Part shown: in pieces, positions 52,096 through 59,770 of the stretch
Layout of the letters: each line of letters opens with the position of its first letter
How positions within the stretch are numbered: position 1 is the first letter of the stretch
Assembly (NCBI GenBank): GCA_018825305.1
Contig: JAHJEO010000022.1
Coordinates: 84,903 to 148,902, forward strand
DNA: 64,000 bases
Source: Gammaproteobacteria bacterium
GTDB taxonomy: Bacteria; Pseudomonadota; Gammaproteobacteria; Burkholderiales; Rhodocyclaceae
Reading direction: 5' to 3'
Program-made: the position numbers and the translations under genes
The notes under the pieces: generated by a model
What the model was told of the DNA's origin: nothing
The model's database searches: none
What the model saw: the letters and a program-made list of their open reading frames with translations, nothing else

Positions 52096-52487
52096 CCCTC
52101 GGGTGCCGTGTCACCAGCGCCGACTTTTGCGAGGGCAGCACGGGCTTGCTCGTAAGGCCCGCTTGGCCCCATCGTGCCGCCACCGGGATAGCTGGTCAGC
52201 CAACTTAATGTGCGTTCAAGCGCAGCCACCAGTTCGTCGCGCTGCTGCTTGAGCGTGTTGCGTTCGTTGAATACGAGGATGAACGCTACGTCATCTGCCT
52301 CAAGATGCTCATTCGGAATTCCCCGGCAAGCATTCACGCAGGCCACAATGCGGCGGGCGTTATGTTCCGACAAATCAACCCGGCACACTTGGTTTATCCC
52401 CGCGGCGTCGGTGATAAAAAAGTCCATTTCGTGGTCTAGTGGGTTTTCCTCACCCACAAATTTCCACGGCTCTTTCGTGTGGCTCAT
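52047..52487 (-). CDS. Cassette b2: phage accessory protein of NARRIVACVNAC type
   Basis: 146 residues from MSHTKEPWKFVGEENPLDHE, with AAAGGAACGAGCA upstream. It contains HNARRIVACVNACRGIPNEH LEADD, a phrase of a widespread phage accessory family, and a helical part (RNTLKQQRDELVAALERTLS). Homologous to the gene of cassette 6 in array A. It ends inside attC B3, as genes in cassettes do. Confidence 0.8.
   Translation of the reverse strand: MSHTKEPWKFVGEENPLDHEMDFFITDAAGINQVCRVDLSEHNARRIVACVNACRGIPNEHLEADDVAFILVFNERNTLKQQRDELVAALERTLSWLTSYPGGGTMGPSGPYEQARAALAKVGAGDTAPEGHNEELRGRPIADGPA
52105..52128 (-). repeat. Dispersed repeat, copy 5
   Basis: Minus strand AAAAGTCGGCGCTGGTGACA then CGGC; codes KVGAGDTA in cassette b2, 19 residues before its end. 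Confidence 0.75.
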
Positions 52488-52846
52488 TGCTCGTTCCTTT
52501 CTGTGCCGCCAGGGCACAACCCGTCACTCGTGTGGGACCTGCCGCATAAAGCCGCGTCAGGCCCCACAGTTTTTGCGTTCGACATCTGCTTCTTCGCCCG
52601 CTTCAGGTGTCCGCGAAGGCTGGCCGATCTGCGCCGCTCAGTATCCAGAGATCGTTCCGCGTACTTTGCCCTTCGCTCCCAGTAGTCCCGGTCGTGCATC
52701 AGGTCGGTGTGCCGCTGTGCCATCTTCTCGGTGGCGTCGGCAATGCGGAGGATTGCGCCAGTGTTGATCTGCGCCAGTGTTACACCTTCGCTTTCTTCGT
52801 TACCCCAGTCTGTCTTGCTGGCTTGCCGGTAGCTTCTAATTGTCAT
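52484..52846 (-). CDS. Cassette b1: phage accessory protein reading through its attC site
   Basis: 120 residues: MTIRSYRQASKTDWGNEESE, AQINTGAILRIADATEKMAQ, YWERRAKYAERSLDTERRRS. The start lies 4 nt after R' of site B1. There is no stop before or inside attC B2, so residues from about 89 on (NAKTVGPDAALCGRSHTSDG) are coded by the attC site and the next leader. The end overlaps the start of cassette b2. Confidence 0.7.
   Translation of the reverse strand: MTIRSYRQASKTDWGNEESEGVTLAQINTGAILRIADATEKMAQRHTDLMHDRDYWERRAKYAERSLDTERRRSASLRGHLKRAKKQMSNAKTVGPDAALCGRSHTSDGLCPGGTERNEQ
52514..52583 (-). repeat. attC site B2
   Basis: Minus strand: R'' GTCGAAC (52577-52583), L'' ACTGTGGGG, central GCGGCTTTATGCGGC loop region, L' CCCACACGAGT, R' GTTGTGC (52514-52520). 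One extra base in L' compared with L''. 70 bp. Confidence 0.9.
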
Positions 52847-52849
52847 GAT

Positions 52850-52918
52850 GTCGAACCCTATTTTCCAGCGGACTCGCCGCCATAAAGCGGCGTCGAGCCG
52901 CTGAAATCCACGTTAAAT
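52850..52918 (-). repeat. attC site B1, next to the terminase small gene
   Basis: Minus strand: R'' ATTTAAC (52912-52918), arms GATTTCAGCGGCT and GTCCGCTGGAAAAT, CGCCGCTTTATGGCGGCG centre, R' GTTCGAC (52850-52856). 69 bp. It begins 4 nt after the terminase small subunit stop codon. Confidence 0.85.
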
Positions 52919-52922
52919 CTAA

Positions 52923-53510
52923 TCACGCTACCCCCGCCAGCGCGACTTCCTGCCGGTGCATGTCATCAGCCACGCCTGCCAGCACGCCGCGGGCGTGCTC
53001 CGACAGCAGGGCATGCACTTCGTCGAGGTCGACAACCGGGGCGACGACGGGCGCCATCTGGTCGGCCAGCACGTCGAGCCGCGCGCGCACGCTGGCGGCG
53101 AATGCCTTGAGCGCGGCGTCGACGTCGCCCTTTTGAATCACCTGGCCGCGCTTTTGCGCGAGCTCGATCTCGAGCAGGTCGGCGGCCGCGGCTTCCTTGC
53201 GGGCCTGGGCGTCGGCCCGCGACTCGGCGCCAGCCACCGTTGTGCGCGCGTTGCCGCCGGTTGCGGCCGCTGGTGCGTTTTCCGTGGCCGGTTGGTGTGT
53301 TGGTATGGCCGCGCCCCTTTCGATCGCGTGGCGGGCCGCCACGTCGTCGCGGCCGGCGCTGGTTTCTGCCAGGCGCTGGCGGCTGGCTTCGACTTCGACG
53401 CGGCCGCCGGCCGTGAGCACCAGCCGCCCGGCTTCCGCCCAGCGCGTGACCGTGCTGCGGTTGACGCCGAGCAGCCTGGCGAAGTTTGCGCGCGAGAGGG
53501 TTTCAGCCAC
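52923..53510 (-). CDS. Terminase small subunit (Nu1-like)
   Basis: 195 residues. N-terminal HTH: LSRANFARLLGVNRSTVTRW AEAGRLVL; a long Ala-rich linker (60-110); C-terminal helices ADLLEIELAQKRGQVIQKGD VDAALKAFAASVRARL as in Nu1/TerS proteins. It recognises the packaging site. In other phages the large subunit gene follows directly; here 1.3 kb of cassettes lies between. Confidence 0.85.
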   Translation of the reverse strand: MAETLSRANFARLLGVNRSTVTRWAEAGRLVLTAGGRVEVEASRQRLAETSAGRDDVAARHAIERGAAIPTHQPATENAPAAATGGNARTTVAGAESRADAQARKEAAAADLLEIELAQKRGQVIQKGDVDAALKAFAASVRARLDVLADQMAPVVAPVVDLDEVHALLSEHARGVLAGVADDMHRQEVALAGVA

Positions 53511-53742
53511 GGCGGTCTTCCTTCTTGGGTTTTTCGATGACCATCTGCGCCGCCGTGACGCCGCGGCCGACTTCCGGCAGGGGCACGCCGACGCGGTGTC
53601 CGGCCTCGCTGGCGTGGAAGGTGGGCAGGCCGTCGCGCGTGGCGGCGCGGATCTGGCCGTCGATGAGATCCGTGCCGAAGGCTTCGCGCAGGCTGTCTAT
53701 CCAGGCGGTGACGAGCGGCATGGCGGCGCGTGCGGCGGTCAT
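53503..53742 (-). CDS. Hypothetical phage protein before terminase
   Basis: 79 residues: MTAARAAMPLVTAWIDSLRE, AFGTDLIDGQIRAATRDGLP, HASEAGHRVGVPLPEVGRGV. It overlaps the small terminase gene by 8 nt. No recognised family. Confidence 0.65.
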   Translation of the reverse strand: MTAARAAMPLVTAWIDSLREAFGTDLIDGQIRAATRDGLPTFHASEAGHRVGVPLPEVGRGVTAAQMVIEKPKKEDRRG

Positions 53743-53751
53743 GGGCGCCCC

Positions 53752-54029
53752 ATGTTCCAGGTACGGAGTGCTGTTCCGGGTCTGTTCCAGATACCCGGAA
53801 CGCCGCAGCCCGCTCCACGACTGGCTGTTCCATGTGTTCCAGGTATTTCCCCTTGAGCGCGCGCGAGGGGAATATGTAATGCGCGCGCGTGAAAAAGCGG
53901 GCGCATGTATGCAGACACGCGTGCGCGGGCGCGCGGAGCCCGGAACACCTGGAACACCTGGAACACAATTGTTCTGTAAGGCTTTTTTTGTTCCATATAC
54001 CCGGAACACGATGCCTTGAACCCGGAACA
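53752..54029. repeat. Iteron-like cluster, candidate phage origin
   Basis: At least ten copies of a TGTTCC(A/G)GGT-like motif. Those at 53754-53843 run mainly on the plus strand, those at 53939-54028 mainly on the minus strand (CCTGGAAC or CCCGGAAC), flanking a GCGCGCGCGTG / ATGTAATGCG core. It lies directly beside the primase-helicase gene. No convincing gene is present. Replication origin or a regulator-binding region are the likely roles. Confidence 0.65.
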
Positions 54030-54031
54030 GA

Positions 54032-56482
54032 TCACCCGAAAGCCCTCCGAATCGTCGTTTCATCGCGCAGCGCGGTCTGGAAATCGAGCGCGCAGGAGGT
54101 GATCCAGGTCTGGTCGCTGGTGCCGTCCGGGAAGTTTTCGCCCGGCCGGCGGTGGTCTTTGCCGATGGCGCTGGATGGTGGCAGCAGGACATGCCGCGCC
54201 TCGGTGCTTGTGGCGTGCAGGTTGAGTCCGGCCTGCAGGCGGGCTTTCTTCTTCTCCCACCCCGCCAGCCGGCTGACGGCGCCGTGAAACTGGTTGTCCG
54301 GCCGCGGCCGCGATTCGCCGCGGCTCTTGCACCATTTGAGATAGGCGGCATAGACGTCGGTGCTCAGGGCCGGGCAGACGGGCAGGCCGAGGTCGCCGCT
54401 GACCCAGTCGAGCACGAAGCGCTGCTCGCTGGGGCTGCTAAGGGCGATGAGGGCGCGCTTGCTTTCGGTCATCGGCGGGCGCTTCTTGGGGTGGAAGCCG
54501 GTGAGGTCGAGTTTGAGCAGGTGGTCGTAGAGGGCCGCGACGCCGCCGGCCTCGATCTCGAGGAAGACTTCGTCGTAATAGTCTTCGGTGAGCGCCGGCG
54601 GTGTGTAGATGACGCAGTGCCGGCGGTCGTCGTTGTCGAGCGGCAGCGGCTGGTTTTCGTTGGAGTTGTAGGCGATGTTGACCTGGTTGCGCTGGCGGTA
54701 GGCGGCGATGTTCTTGGGGTTGACGCGTATCCACTCGCCGGTGACCAGCTCTTTCAGTTCGTTCTTGATGTGCCACATCTCGGCGCGGGTGACGACTTCT
54801 TCGGCGAGGATGAAGAGCTTGGAATCGACCCAGTCGGCGTTGAATTTGTCTTCAAGACCGCGCTGGTTGAGCACGGTGGCGTAGTCGCCGTAGATCTTGG
54901 CGAGGCATTGGAAGACGGTTGATTTACCCGTGCCCTGCGGCCCGTGCATGATGACGGCGCTGCTCATCTTGGCGCCCGGATGCTGCAGTGGGTAGGCCAT
55001 CCACTTGAGCAGCCATTGATAGACCTCGCGGGCGTTGTCTTCGGCGCTGCAGAGGTATTCGATCAGCTCGAGCAGGCGTTCGCAGCTGCCGGCAGCGGGC
55101 TGCATGGGCCAGCCGCGCCAGGTGTTGAGCTTGACCATGCGGTCGCCGCCGGTCGGGTCGAAGCCGACCTGGTCGAGGAAGTATGCGCCGCGCTCGATGT
55201 AGGTCGGGTGGCGCTTGATGTCGTCGCCGCGCACGCCGGCCGGCAGCAGGCAGATCATCTGGTCGCGGGCGGCGATCTTGTTGGTCCAGAGGTCGAAGAC
55301 GTATTTGCCGGTGCCGTCGTCGAGTGGCACGAAGCGCTCGACCAGGTCGTCGAGCGGCATGATGGACATCGCCCGCCGATCGCTGGCACCGCCACCCTGC
55401 CCCGTGGCCGCGCTTTCCCCGCCCCCCTGGGGCGCCGCGTCCGCCGCGCGGGTGCGCTTTGGCACGCGCCAGCCTGCCGTGACGAGGGATGCTTCGACCT
55501 GGGCGGCGACCATGCGCAGCCCGCCGTCGGGATGGACGTGCAGGTCGTTGAAGTCGGTGGGGCCCTTGCTGTCGGTGGGGCGTTCGCCGGGGAAGATCGG
55601 CCAGACGACGGCGCCTTCGACGGCCATCGCCGCCGTGGCCGCCGCATCGCGGCCGGGGTTCTTGCCGGTCTTGGCGTCGGTGAGGTAGTCGTCGTCGGCG
55701 CAGATCAGGATGCGGATGTCGCGCTTGTGCGCCTTGTGCAACGCCTGCGCAACGGGCAGCAGGTTGCCGGCGTCGAAGGCGACGACCACCGGCAGGCCAG
55801 TGGCCTTGCGCAAGCTGGCGCCGGTGGCGAAGCCCTCGCACAGCAGCACCACGCCGCCGCGCTGCACCAGGCCGATCTGGAAATAGTGGCCCTTCTTGGC
55901 GAATCCGACCGGGACGAAGTCCTTGTCGCGCTCGCCGCGCGGTCCCTTGGCCTTGCTCGGGAAAATCACCTGAAGCCCGTAGGTCTTGCCGGCGCCATCC
56001 TGCACCGGCACCACCAGGTTGCCGGCCTTGCTCACGCGCGCGCCGAACAGATCGGTGGCGTCAAACCCCTTCTTGGCCATGTAGCCGGATTCGCCGGCAT
56101 CGGCCAGCTTCCGCCACCAGCGCCCGGCCTTGATCGCCGCGGCCTCGATCTCGCGCGCCCGCTCCGCCTCGGCCCGCGCCGAATCCGCCTTCTGCTTGGC
56201 CTTGATGGCTTCCCAGGCATCGGCGGTCAGCTTCTTGCGATCGGCCGCCGGCAGCGAAACCTTGAATGACTGCGGATCTGTCGCCGACCAGATGCCGTAG
56301 GCGCCAGTGAGCAGGTCGCCGACGGTGAAGAGCTTGTACCACCCGCGCCGCTCACCATCGCCGCCAGACACCTTGCAGCGCGCAAACTTGTCGCGCGGCA
56401 GATCGACCTGCAGCTCATCCTTGAGCACCAGCCCCGCGCCCTCAAGCTGGGCGCGCACGTCGAGGTAGTTGGACCAGGTCAT
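54032..56482 (-). CDS. Phage primase-helicase
   Basis: 816 residues. N-terminal primase part with TOPRIM-like GGVVLLCEGFATGASLRKAT, VVVAFDAGNLLPVAQALHKA and RILICADDDYLTDAKTGKNP GRDAA. C-terminal SF3-like helicase: SAVIMHGPQGTGKSTVFQCL (Walker A), SKLFILAEEVVTRAEMWHIK, IRVNPKNIAAYRQRNQVNIA YNSNENQPLPLDNDDRRHCV (sensor region). This is the bifunctional replication protein of P4-like type. It starts phage DNA replication, perhaps at the adjacent iterons. Confidence 0.9.
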   Translation of the reverse strand: MTWSNYLDVRAQLEGAGLVLKDELQVDLPRDKFARCKVSGGDGERRGWYKLFTVGDLLTGAYGIWSATDPQSFKVSLPAADRKKLTADAWEAIKAKQKADSARAEAERAREIEAAAIKAGRWWRKLADAGESGYMAKKGFDATDLFGARVSKAGNLVVPVQDGAGKTYGLQVIFPSKAKGPRGERDKDFVPVGFAKKGHYFQIGLVQRGGVVLLCEGFATGASLRKATGLPVVVAFDAGNLLPVAQALHKAHKRDIRILICADDDYLTDAKTGKNPGRDAAATAAMAVEGAVVWPIFPGERPTDSKGPTDFNDLHVHPDGGLRMVAAQVEASLVTAGWRVPKRTRAADAAPQGGGESAATGQGGGASDRRAMSIMPLDDLVERFVPLDDGTGKYVFDLWTNKIAARDQMICLLPAGVRGDDIKRHPTYIERGAYFLDQVGFDPTGGDRMVKLNTWRGWPMQPAAGSCERLLELIEYLCSAEDNAREVYQWLLKWMAYPLQHPGAKMSSAVIMHGPQGTGKSTVFQCLAKIYGDYATVLNQRGLEDKFNADWVDSKLFILAEEVVTRAEMWHIKNELKELVTGEWIRVNPKNIAAYRQRNQVNIAYNSNENQPLPLDNDDRRHCVIYTPPALTEDYYDEVFLEIEAGGVAALYDHLLKLDLTGFHPKKRPPMTESKRALIALSSPSEQRFVLDWVSGDLGLPVCPALSTDVYAAYLKWCKSRGESRPRPDNQFHGAVSRLAGWEKKKARLQAGLNLHATSTEARHVLLPPSSAIGKDHRRPGENFPDGTSDQTWITSCALDFQTALRDETTIRRAFG

Positions 56483-57249
56483 CGGGCCGACCTCATGGCA
56501 GCTTCAAGTTCCTTGTCGAACTCGGCGACGAACGTGCGCTGCACGACGGCATTGGCGATCTGGTCGAGGTCGAGGCGCTTGCGGTAGCGCGCGCGGCGCA
56601 CGAAGATCACGACAGGCCGCAGCCGGCCACGCCCGCCCCTGAATTTCTCGTCGAGCGCCCAGATGCCGTTCGGCGTGTTCGGCCCAGGCTTGCCGGCCCA
56701 ATACACCTGACGCGCGGCGCGCTTATTCGCGCTCTGCCGCTTGCGGCCGTTCGCGTTCATGTTCGAGCCGGCCTGGTTGAATGCCTGCAGCGCCGACAGG
56801 ATCGCAACGATCACGCCCGGCTTCATGTTTCCGCGCCCGTCGATCATGCCCATCTCTTCGGCCGCCTTGCCCGGCACGGCGTTCATGCCGGCCGGCATGA
56901 CGCCCTTACTGATGAGTCGATCCTCGAAGCGCGTGTGCTGCCGCGATCCTGAGTTGAAGTGCTGCGACAGGTAGTAGTCCGGCCCCTTGAACTGCTTATT
57001 GACCAGGTAGTCAGACCAGCCGACCGACGCCACCAGATCGGTCTTCGTCGCCCTCTTCCGCACGTACCAGCTCTTGATCGTCCATCGCGTCGGGCCGACA
57101 AAAGCGCCCTCGATCCGCCGCTGGCCTTCGCGCATCGCCGCGAACGCCGCCGTATTCAGCGCCCGGCTCGCCGCATAGCGCGCCTGCTTGCCCATGGCGT
57201 TGATCTTCCGCTGCACCTCATTGAAACCGTCCAGCCTGACCGTCAGCAT
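56479..57249 (-). CDS. GpZ-like phage virion protein
   Basis: 256 residues from MLTVRLDGFNEVQRKINAMG; the ATG-proximal pattern KQARYAASRALNTAAFAAMR EGQRRIEGAF and PTRWTIKSWYVRKRATKTDL is like the minor-tail Z-type family (N-terminal helical RALN...A motif, beta C-terminus). It is separated from the tail genes by replication and terminase genes, which is odd. It overlaps the primase gene by 4 nt. Confidence 0.6.
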   Translation of the reverse strand: MLTVRLDGFNEVQRKINAMGKQARYAASRALNTAAFAAMREGQRRIEGAFVGPTRWTIKSWYVRKRATKTDLVASVGWSDYLVNKQFKGPDYYLSQHFNSGSRQHTRFEDRLISKGVMPAGMNAVPGKAAEEMGMIDGRGNMKPGVIVAILSALQAFNQAGSNMNANGRKRQSANKRAARQVYWAGKPGPNTPNGIWALDEKFRGGRGRLRPVVIFVRRARYRKRLDLDQIANAVVQRTFVAEFDKELEAAMRSAR

Positions 57250-57414
57250 GTATAAGCCTCGCTGATGATGTTGCCTATATCCATAACCCACACCCTAGCG
57301 AATTCCCGCGGCTCGCATTACCCGCAAGGGAGAAGGCCAGGGAGGACCCGCGAACTTGGTGTTGTTGTCTTGTGTTGCGGGCCATTGCTTCATCGCCGGT
57401 ATGGGGTGCGGGGA

Positions 57415-57618
57415 TCATGGGTGCGATGCCTCGATGGTGTCGGCATGCACCGCGGCCTCGTGGGCGTCGGGGAAGTCGCCCTGCAGTTCGATGCCGCGGT
57501 AAAGCGCGTAGCGCAGCTGGCCGGCGATGAGGGTGCGGACGATGGTCCATGGGCCGCGCTCGATGCGCAGTTGGCCGTCGCGGTCGAGACCGCAGTCGTG
57601 CCAGGTGTCTGGTGTCAT
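57415..57618 (-). CDS. Small phage protein
   Basis: 67 residues: MTPDTWHDCGLDRDGQLRIE, RGPWTIVRTLIAGQLRYALY, RGIELQGDFPDAHEAAVHAD. ATGA overlap with the upstream Cys-rich gene supports it. Function unknown. Confidence 0.65.
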   Translation of the reverse strand: MTPDTWHDCGLDRDGQLRIERGPWTIVRTLIAGQLRYALYRGIELQGDFPDAHEAAVHADTIEASHP

Positions 57619-57797
57619 TTGCTTGAGGTGATGCGCAGGTAGTTGAGCGCGGCCGTGATGGCGCCGGTTTTGCCGCGGTAGTCTATGCAGCGCTCGTCGC
57701 GCAGCTGGCGGTAGCGCTGGCAGTAGCGCCGCGGCTTGGAGTATTTGAGGCGGCGCGTGGCGTGGATGCAGCCGGCGCAGGTGGTGGTTGCGCTCAC
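57615..57797 (-). CDS. Small Cys-rich phage protein
   Basis: 60 residues from a GTG that overlaps the stop of the CII-like gene (GTGA). TTTCAGCIHATRRLKYSKPR RYCQRYRQLRDERC: four cysteines in a CxxC...C...C pattern, perhaps a zinc ribbon. Function unknown. Confidence 0.6.
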   Translation of the reverse strand: MSATTTCAGCIHATRRLKYSKPRRYCQRYRQLRDERCIDYRGKTGAITAALNYLRITSSK

Positions 57798-58231
57798 TTC
57801 TTGCCCGTCCGCGCGACGACGAGCTGGTGCAGGATGCGGATGTGAGCCTCGGCTTCGAGCAATTCCTTCTCGATGCGGCGCAGTTCGTTGGTGGTGACCT
57901 TGCCGTCGCGCAGGGATTCTTCGACGCTGCCAACGAAGTCGCCGAATTCCTTGATGGCGCGCATGGCGGCCATGCCGATGTCGCCGCTGGCGACCTGCGG
58001 GATGCGGGTCAGCATGTAGCCCAGCTCGTCGGCCTCGGCGGAGAGGATGCGGTGATCGCAAGTCATCGCCTGCATGCGCACGGACTCGGTGATGGTCAGG
58101 TGGTGTCCGATGTCGCTTGGATTCACCTTGCCCCGCAGGATGGCGGCTGACATGCCAAGGCGCGGGGCGAGGGCGATGCTGCCGCCGGGGTAATCATGGA
58201 CGACCGCGTGGGCCGCATCGACGACGTTCAT
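57794..58231 (-). CDS. Phage CII-like regulatory protein (CP76 family)
   Basis: 145 residues: VVDAAHAVVHDYPGGSIALA PRLGMSAAILRGKVNPSDIG HHLTITESVRMQAMTCD. This is the pattern of P2/186-type CII (Phage_CP76) proteins: HTH at the N-terminus, then a helical domain. It likely promotes lysogeny or early late-gene expression. First gene of the minus-strand run. Confidence 0.83.
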   Translation of the reverse strand: MNVVDAAHAVVHDYPGGSIALAPRLGMSAAILRGKVNPSDIGHHLTITESVRMQAMTCDHRILSAEADELGYMLTRIPQVASGDIGMAAMRAIKEFGDFVGSVEESLRDGKVTTNELRRIEKELLEAEAHIRILHQLVVARTGKK

Positions 58232-58381
58232 GGTGCTTTCCTTTGCGCGATGACACCGCGGGCCGCACGGCGCACAGTGACGACATGGGGAGCGGCCAGG
58301 CGGCTGCTCGGTGAAATTGAGGCCAGCCCGTGACGGATAGAATCGAGGTTCCACCCACCGACACCACCGAAAGGCCTGGCC

Positions 58382-58585
58382 ATGAAACTCAATGCGGACG
58401 ACCTGAGACAGGTCATCGAACTGCTCGCCATCGCCATCACGGCCGATATGCCGGTCACGATGCGGAACCGGATAGCGGATCGACTGGAGGAACTTGGCGG
58501 ACTGCACAAAGATCAGTCGCCCACCGCTGGTACGCACTGTATAAATCTCGGGAACTTGCTGCGGAGCCTTCCGCCCACGCATTGA
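58382..58585 (+). CDS. Small phage protein between CII and Cro genes
   Basis: 67 residues: MKLNADDLRQVIELLAIAIT, ADMPVTMRNRIADRLEELGG. GAAAGG lies at 7 nt before the ATG. Helical, possibly an amphipathic regulator. Lies opposite to both neighbours in direction, so it needs its own promoter; moderate certainty that it is a gene. Confidence 0.5.
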   Translation: MKLNADDLRQVIELLAIAITADMPVTMRNRIADRLEELGGLHKDQSPTAGTHCINLGNLLRSLPPTH

Positions 58586-58605
58586 GAAATTCGTCGGATG
58601 CCATT

Positions 58606-58893
58606 TCAGGCGGCCTCGCGTTCGGGGTGCGGCGCGGGCCACGCGTTGGCGGCGCCAGGTTTGATGTCGCAGTCGGTTGCGCGCAGGTAGGCCCAGTCGA
58701 CATCTGGGCGGATGTCTTCGCAGCGGACGGCGCCGCTCGTCGCACGCTCGATGGTCGGGCAGCGCTCGGCGGCGATTGGCCGGATGCCGCGCAGCCATTG
58801 ATGCACCATGGCCGGCGAGACGCTGCAAACCCGCGCCAGATTGGCCTGGCTGCCAAGGATTTCGCTGGCTTTTTGGATGGCTTCGGTCGTCAT
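58606..58893 (-). CDS. Cro/YdaS-type repressor
   Basis: 95 residues from MTTEAIQKASEILGSQANLA. HTH: SQANLARVCSVSPAMVHQWL, then RPIAAERCPTIERATSGAVR CEDIRPDVDW, the well-known YdaS/Cro-like pattern. Divergent from the repressor at 58965; between them lies an operator region. It would start the lytic direction. Confidence 0.88.
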   Translation of the reverse strand: MTTEAIQKASEILGSQANLARVCSVSPAMVHQWLRGIRPIAAERCPTIERATSGAVRCEDIRPDVDWAYLRATDCDIKPGAANAWPAPHPEREAA

Positions 58894-58901
58894 GATTCGC
58901 A

Positions 58902-58918
58902 CTGTAGCGCAGCTACAG
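58902..58918. promoter_or_regulatory. Operator in the cro-repressor interval
   Basis: Perfect dyad CTGTAGC-GCA-GCTACAG. A related site TATAGCATCGCTACA (58951-58965) overlaps the repressor start codon and half-sites TGTAGC/GCTACAG occur at 59724-59762. Confidence 0.78.
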
Positions 58919-58950
58919 CCGAAACGCAAGCCCCGCTTTAGCTATTTATT

Positions 58951-58965
58951 TATAGCATCGCTACA
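58951..58965. promoter_or_regulatory. Second operator-like site at the repressor start
   Basis: TATAGCATCGCTACA, with TAGC/GCTA arms and 3-nt spacer like the site at 58902. It is preceded by AT-rich promoter-like sequence (TTTAGCTATTTATT). Confidence 0.65.
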
Positions 58966-59384
58966 TGACTGAAGCCGAACGCCTCCAGCAGCTATTCAAG
59001 GACATCAACCGGGCGAAATTTGCCAGGGATACGGCTTTCCCAGGTGGGCAGTCGATGATTTACCAGCACATCACCGGGCGGAAACCAATCTCGCCGGAAT
59101 GCGCCGATGCGTATTGCTCCGGTCTCAACATCACACTGGATCAACTCAGTCCAAGGCTGGCTGAGATCGCGACGAAACTGGCGAATCATCTGCCGCGCGC
59201 TTATGCGAATGGCGGCACTGTCACAGTGCTACAGGCGAGGGCACCCAATGCCATTGATCCCGTCGTGCAGCAGATCACAGATGCTGCCACGGTGATGAAT
59301 GAAACAGGCCGCGCCCGCCTGCTCGAACGCGCCGAACAGCTGCGCGAGCAATATCCGCTGCGCGTCAAAAACCATTCCAACTGA
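58965..59384 (+). CDS. CI-like repressor without peptidase domain
   Basis: 139 residues: RLQQLFKDINRAKFARDTAF PGGQSMIYQHITGRKPISPE (HTH), DAYCSGLNITLDQLSPRLAE. No S24 peptidase part, so not LexA-like self-cleaving; induction must work otherwise. It keeps the prophage silent together with the operators just upstream. Confidence 0.82.
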   Translation: MTEAERLQQLFKDINRAKFARDTAFPGGQSMIYQHITGRKPISPECADAYCSGLNITLDQLSPRLAEIATKLANHLPRAYANGGTVTVLQARAPNAIDPVVQQITDAATVMNETGRARLLERAEQLREQYPLRVKNHSN

Positions 59385-59398
59385 TTTTATTCCCGGAA

Positions 59399-59428
59399 TT
59401 GCCTGGCGCGGCGAGGCTAAGGCATAAT
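59399..59428 (+). promoter_or_regulatory. Promoter for the membrane protein gene at 59462
   Basis: TTGCCT (59399-59404) and CATAAT (59423-59428) separated by 18 nt. Confidence 0.55.
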
Positions 59429-59461
59429 GGACGTTATGACAATTGATCGAAAGGCATAGTC

Positions 59462-59653
59462 ATGGTCAGCTTATTCAACGTGCTCGGCTTGTTGTTCTGG
59501 ATTTTCGGTCTGGGGTCGTGCACTCTTGCGAAGGGGGCGATTCAAGAAACCGGCGGGCTGCTCATGTTTCTGATCGGGACGGTTCTTGTTGTTGGCGCGG
59601 CAGTGCTCGATCAGTTGCGCAAGCTGGTGGGGAAAAATAAGACAGAGAGCTAA
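59462..59653 (+). CDS. Small two-helix membrane protein in the lysogeny region
   Basis: 63 residues with two hydrophobic segments, MVSLFNVLGLLFWIFGLGSC and GGLLMFLIGTVLVVGAAVLD, ending in basic KLVGKNKTES. It has its own promoter and terminator and is next to the repressor, so it may be expressed in the lysogen, as superinfection exclusion proteins are. Function not shown. Confidence 0.65.
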   Translation: MVSLFNVLGLLFWIFGLGSCTLAKGAIQETGGLLMFLIGTVLVVGAAVLDQLRKLVGKNKTES

Positions 59654-59690
59654 AGCATAGAAGCGCCGCCGGCCCGTATTCATCAGCCTA

Positions 59691-59713
59691 CCCGCCTCGT
59701 GCGGGTTTTTTTT
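59691..59713 (+). terminator. Intrinsic terminator after the membrane protein gene
   Basis: CCCGC-CTCGT-GCGGG stem followed by eight T residues. Confidence 0.9.
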
Positions 59714-59723
59714 GCTCGGATGA

Positions 59724-59762
59724 TGTAGCGGCGCTTGCTTTTTAGATAAAGCCGCGCTACAG
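59724..59762 (+). promoter_or_regulatory. Early promoter region with operator half-sites
   Basis: TGTAGCGGCGC at its left and GCGCTACAG at its right end surround TTGCTTTTTAGATAAAG. The half-sites match the 58902 operator, so this is probably the repressor-controlled early promoter for 59771 onward. Confidence 0.55.
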
Positions 59763-59770
59763 TTGCATCC

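Noticed and set aside
53752..54029. CRISPR array
   Set aside because: Repeats are about 10 bp, irregularly spaced and in both orientations; no cas genes.
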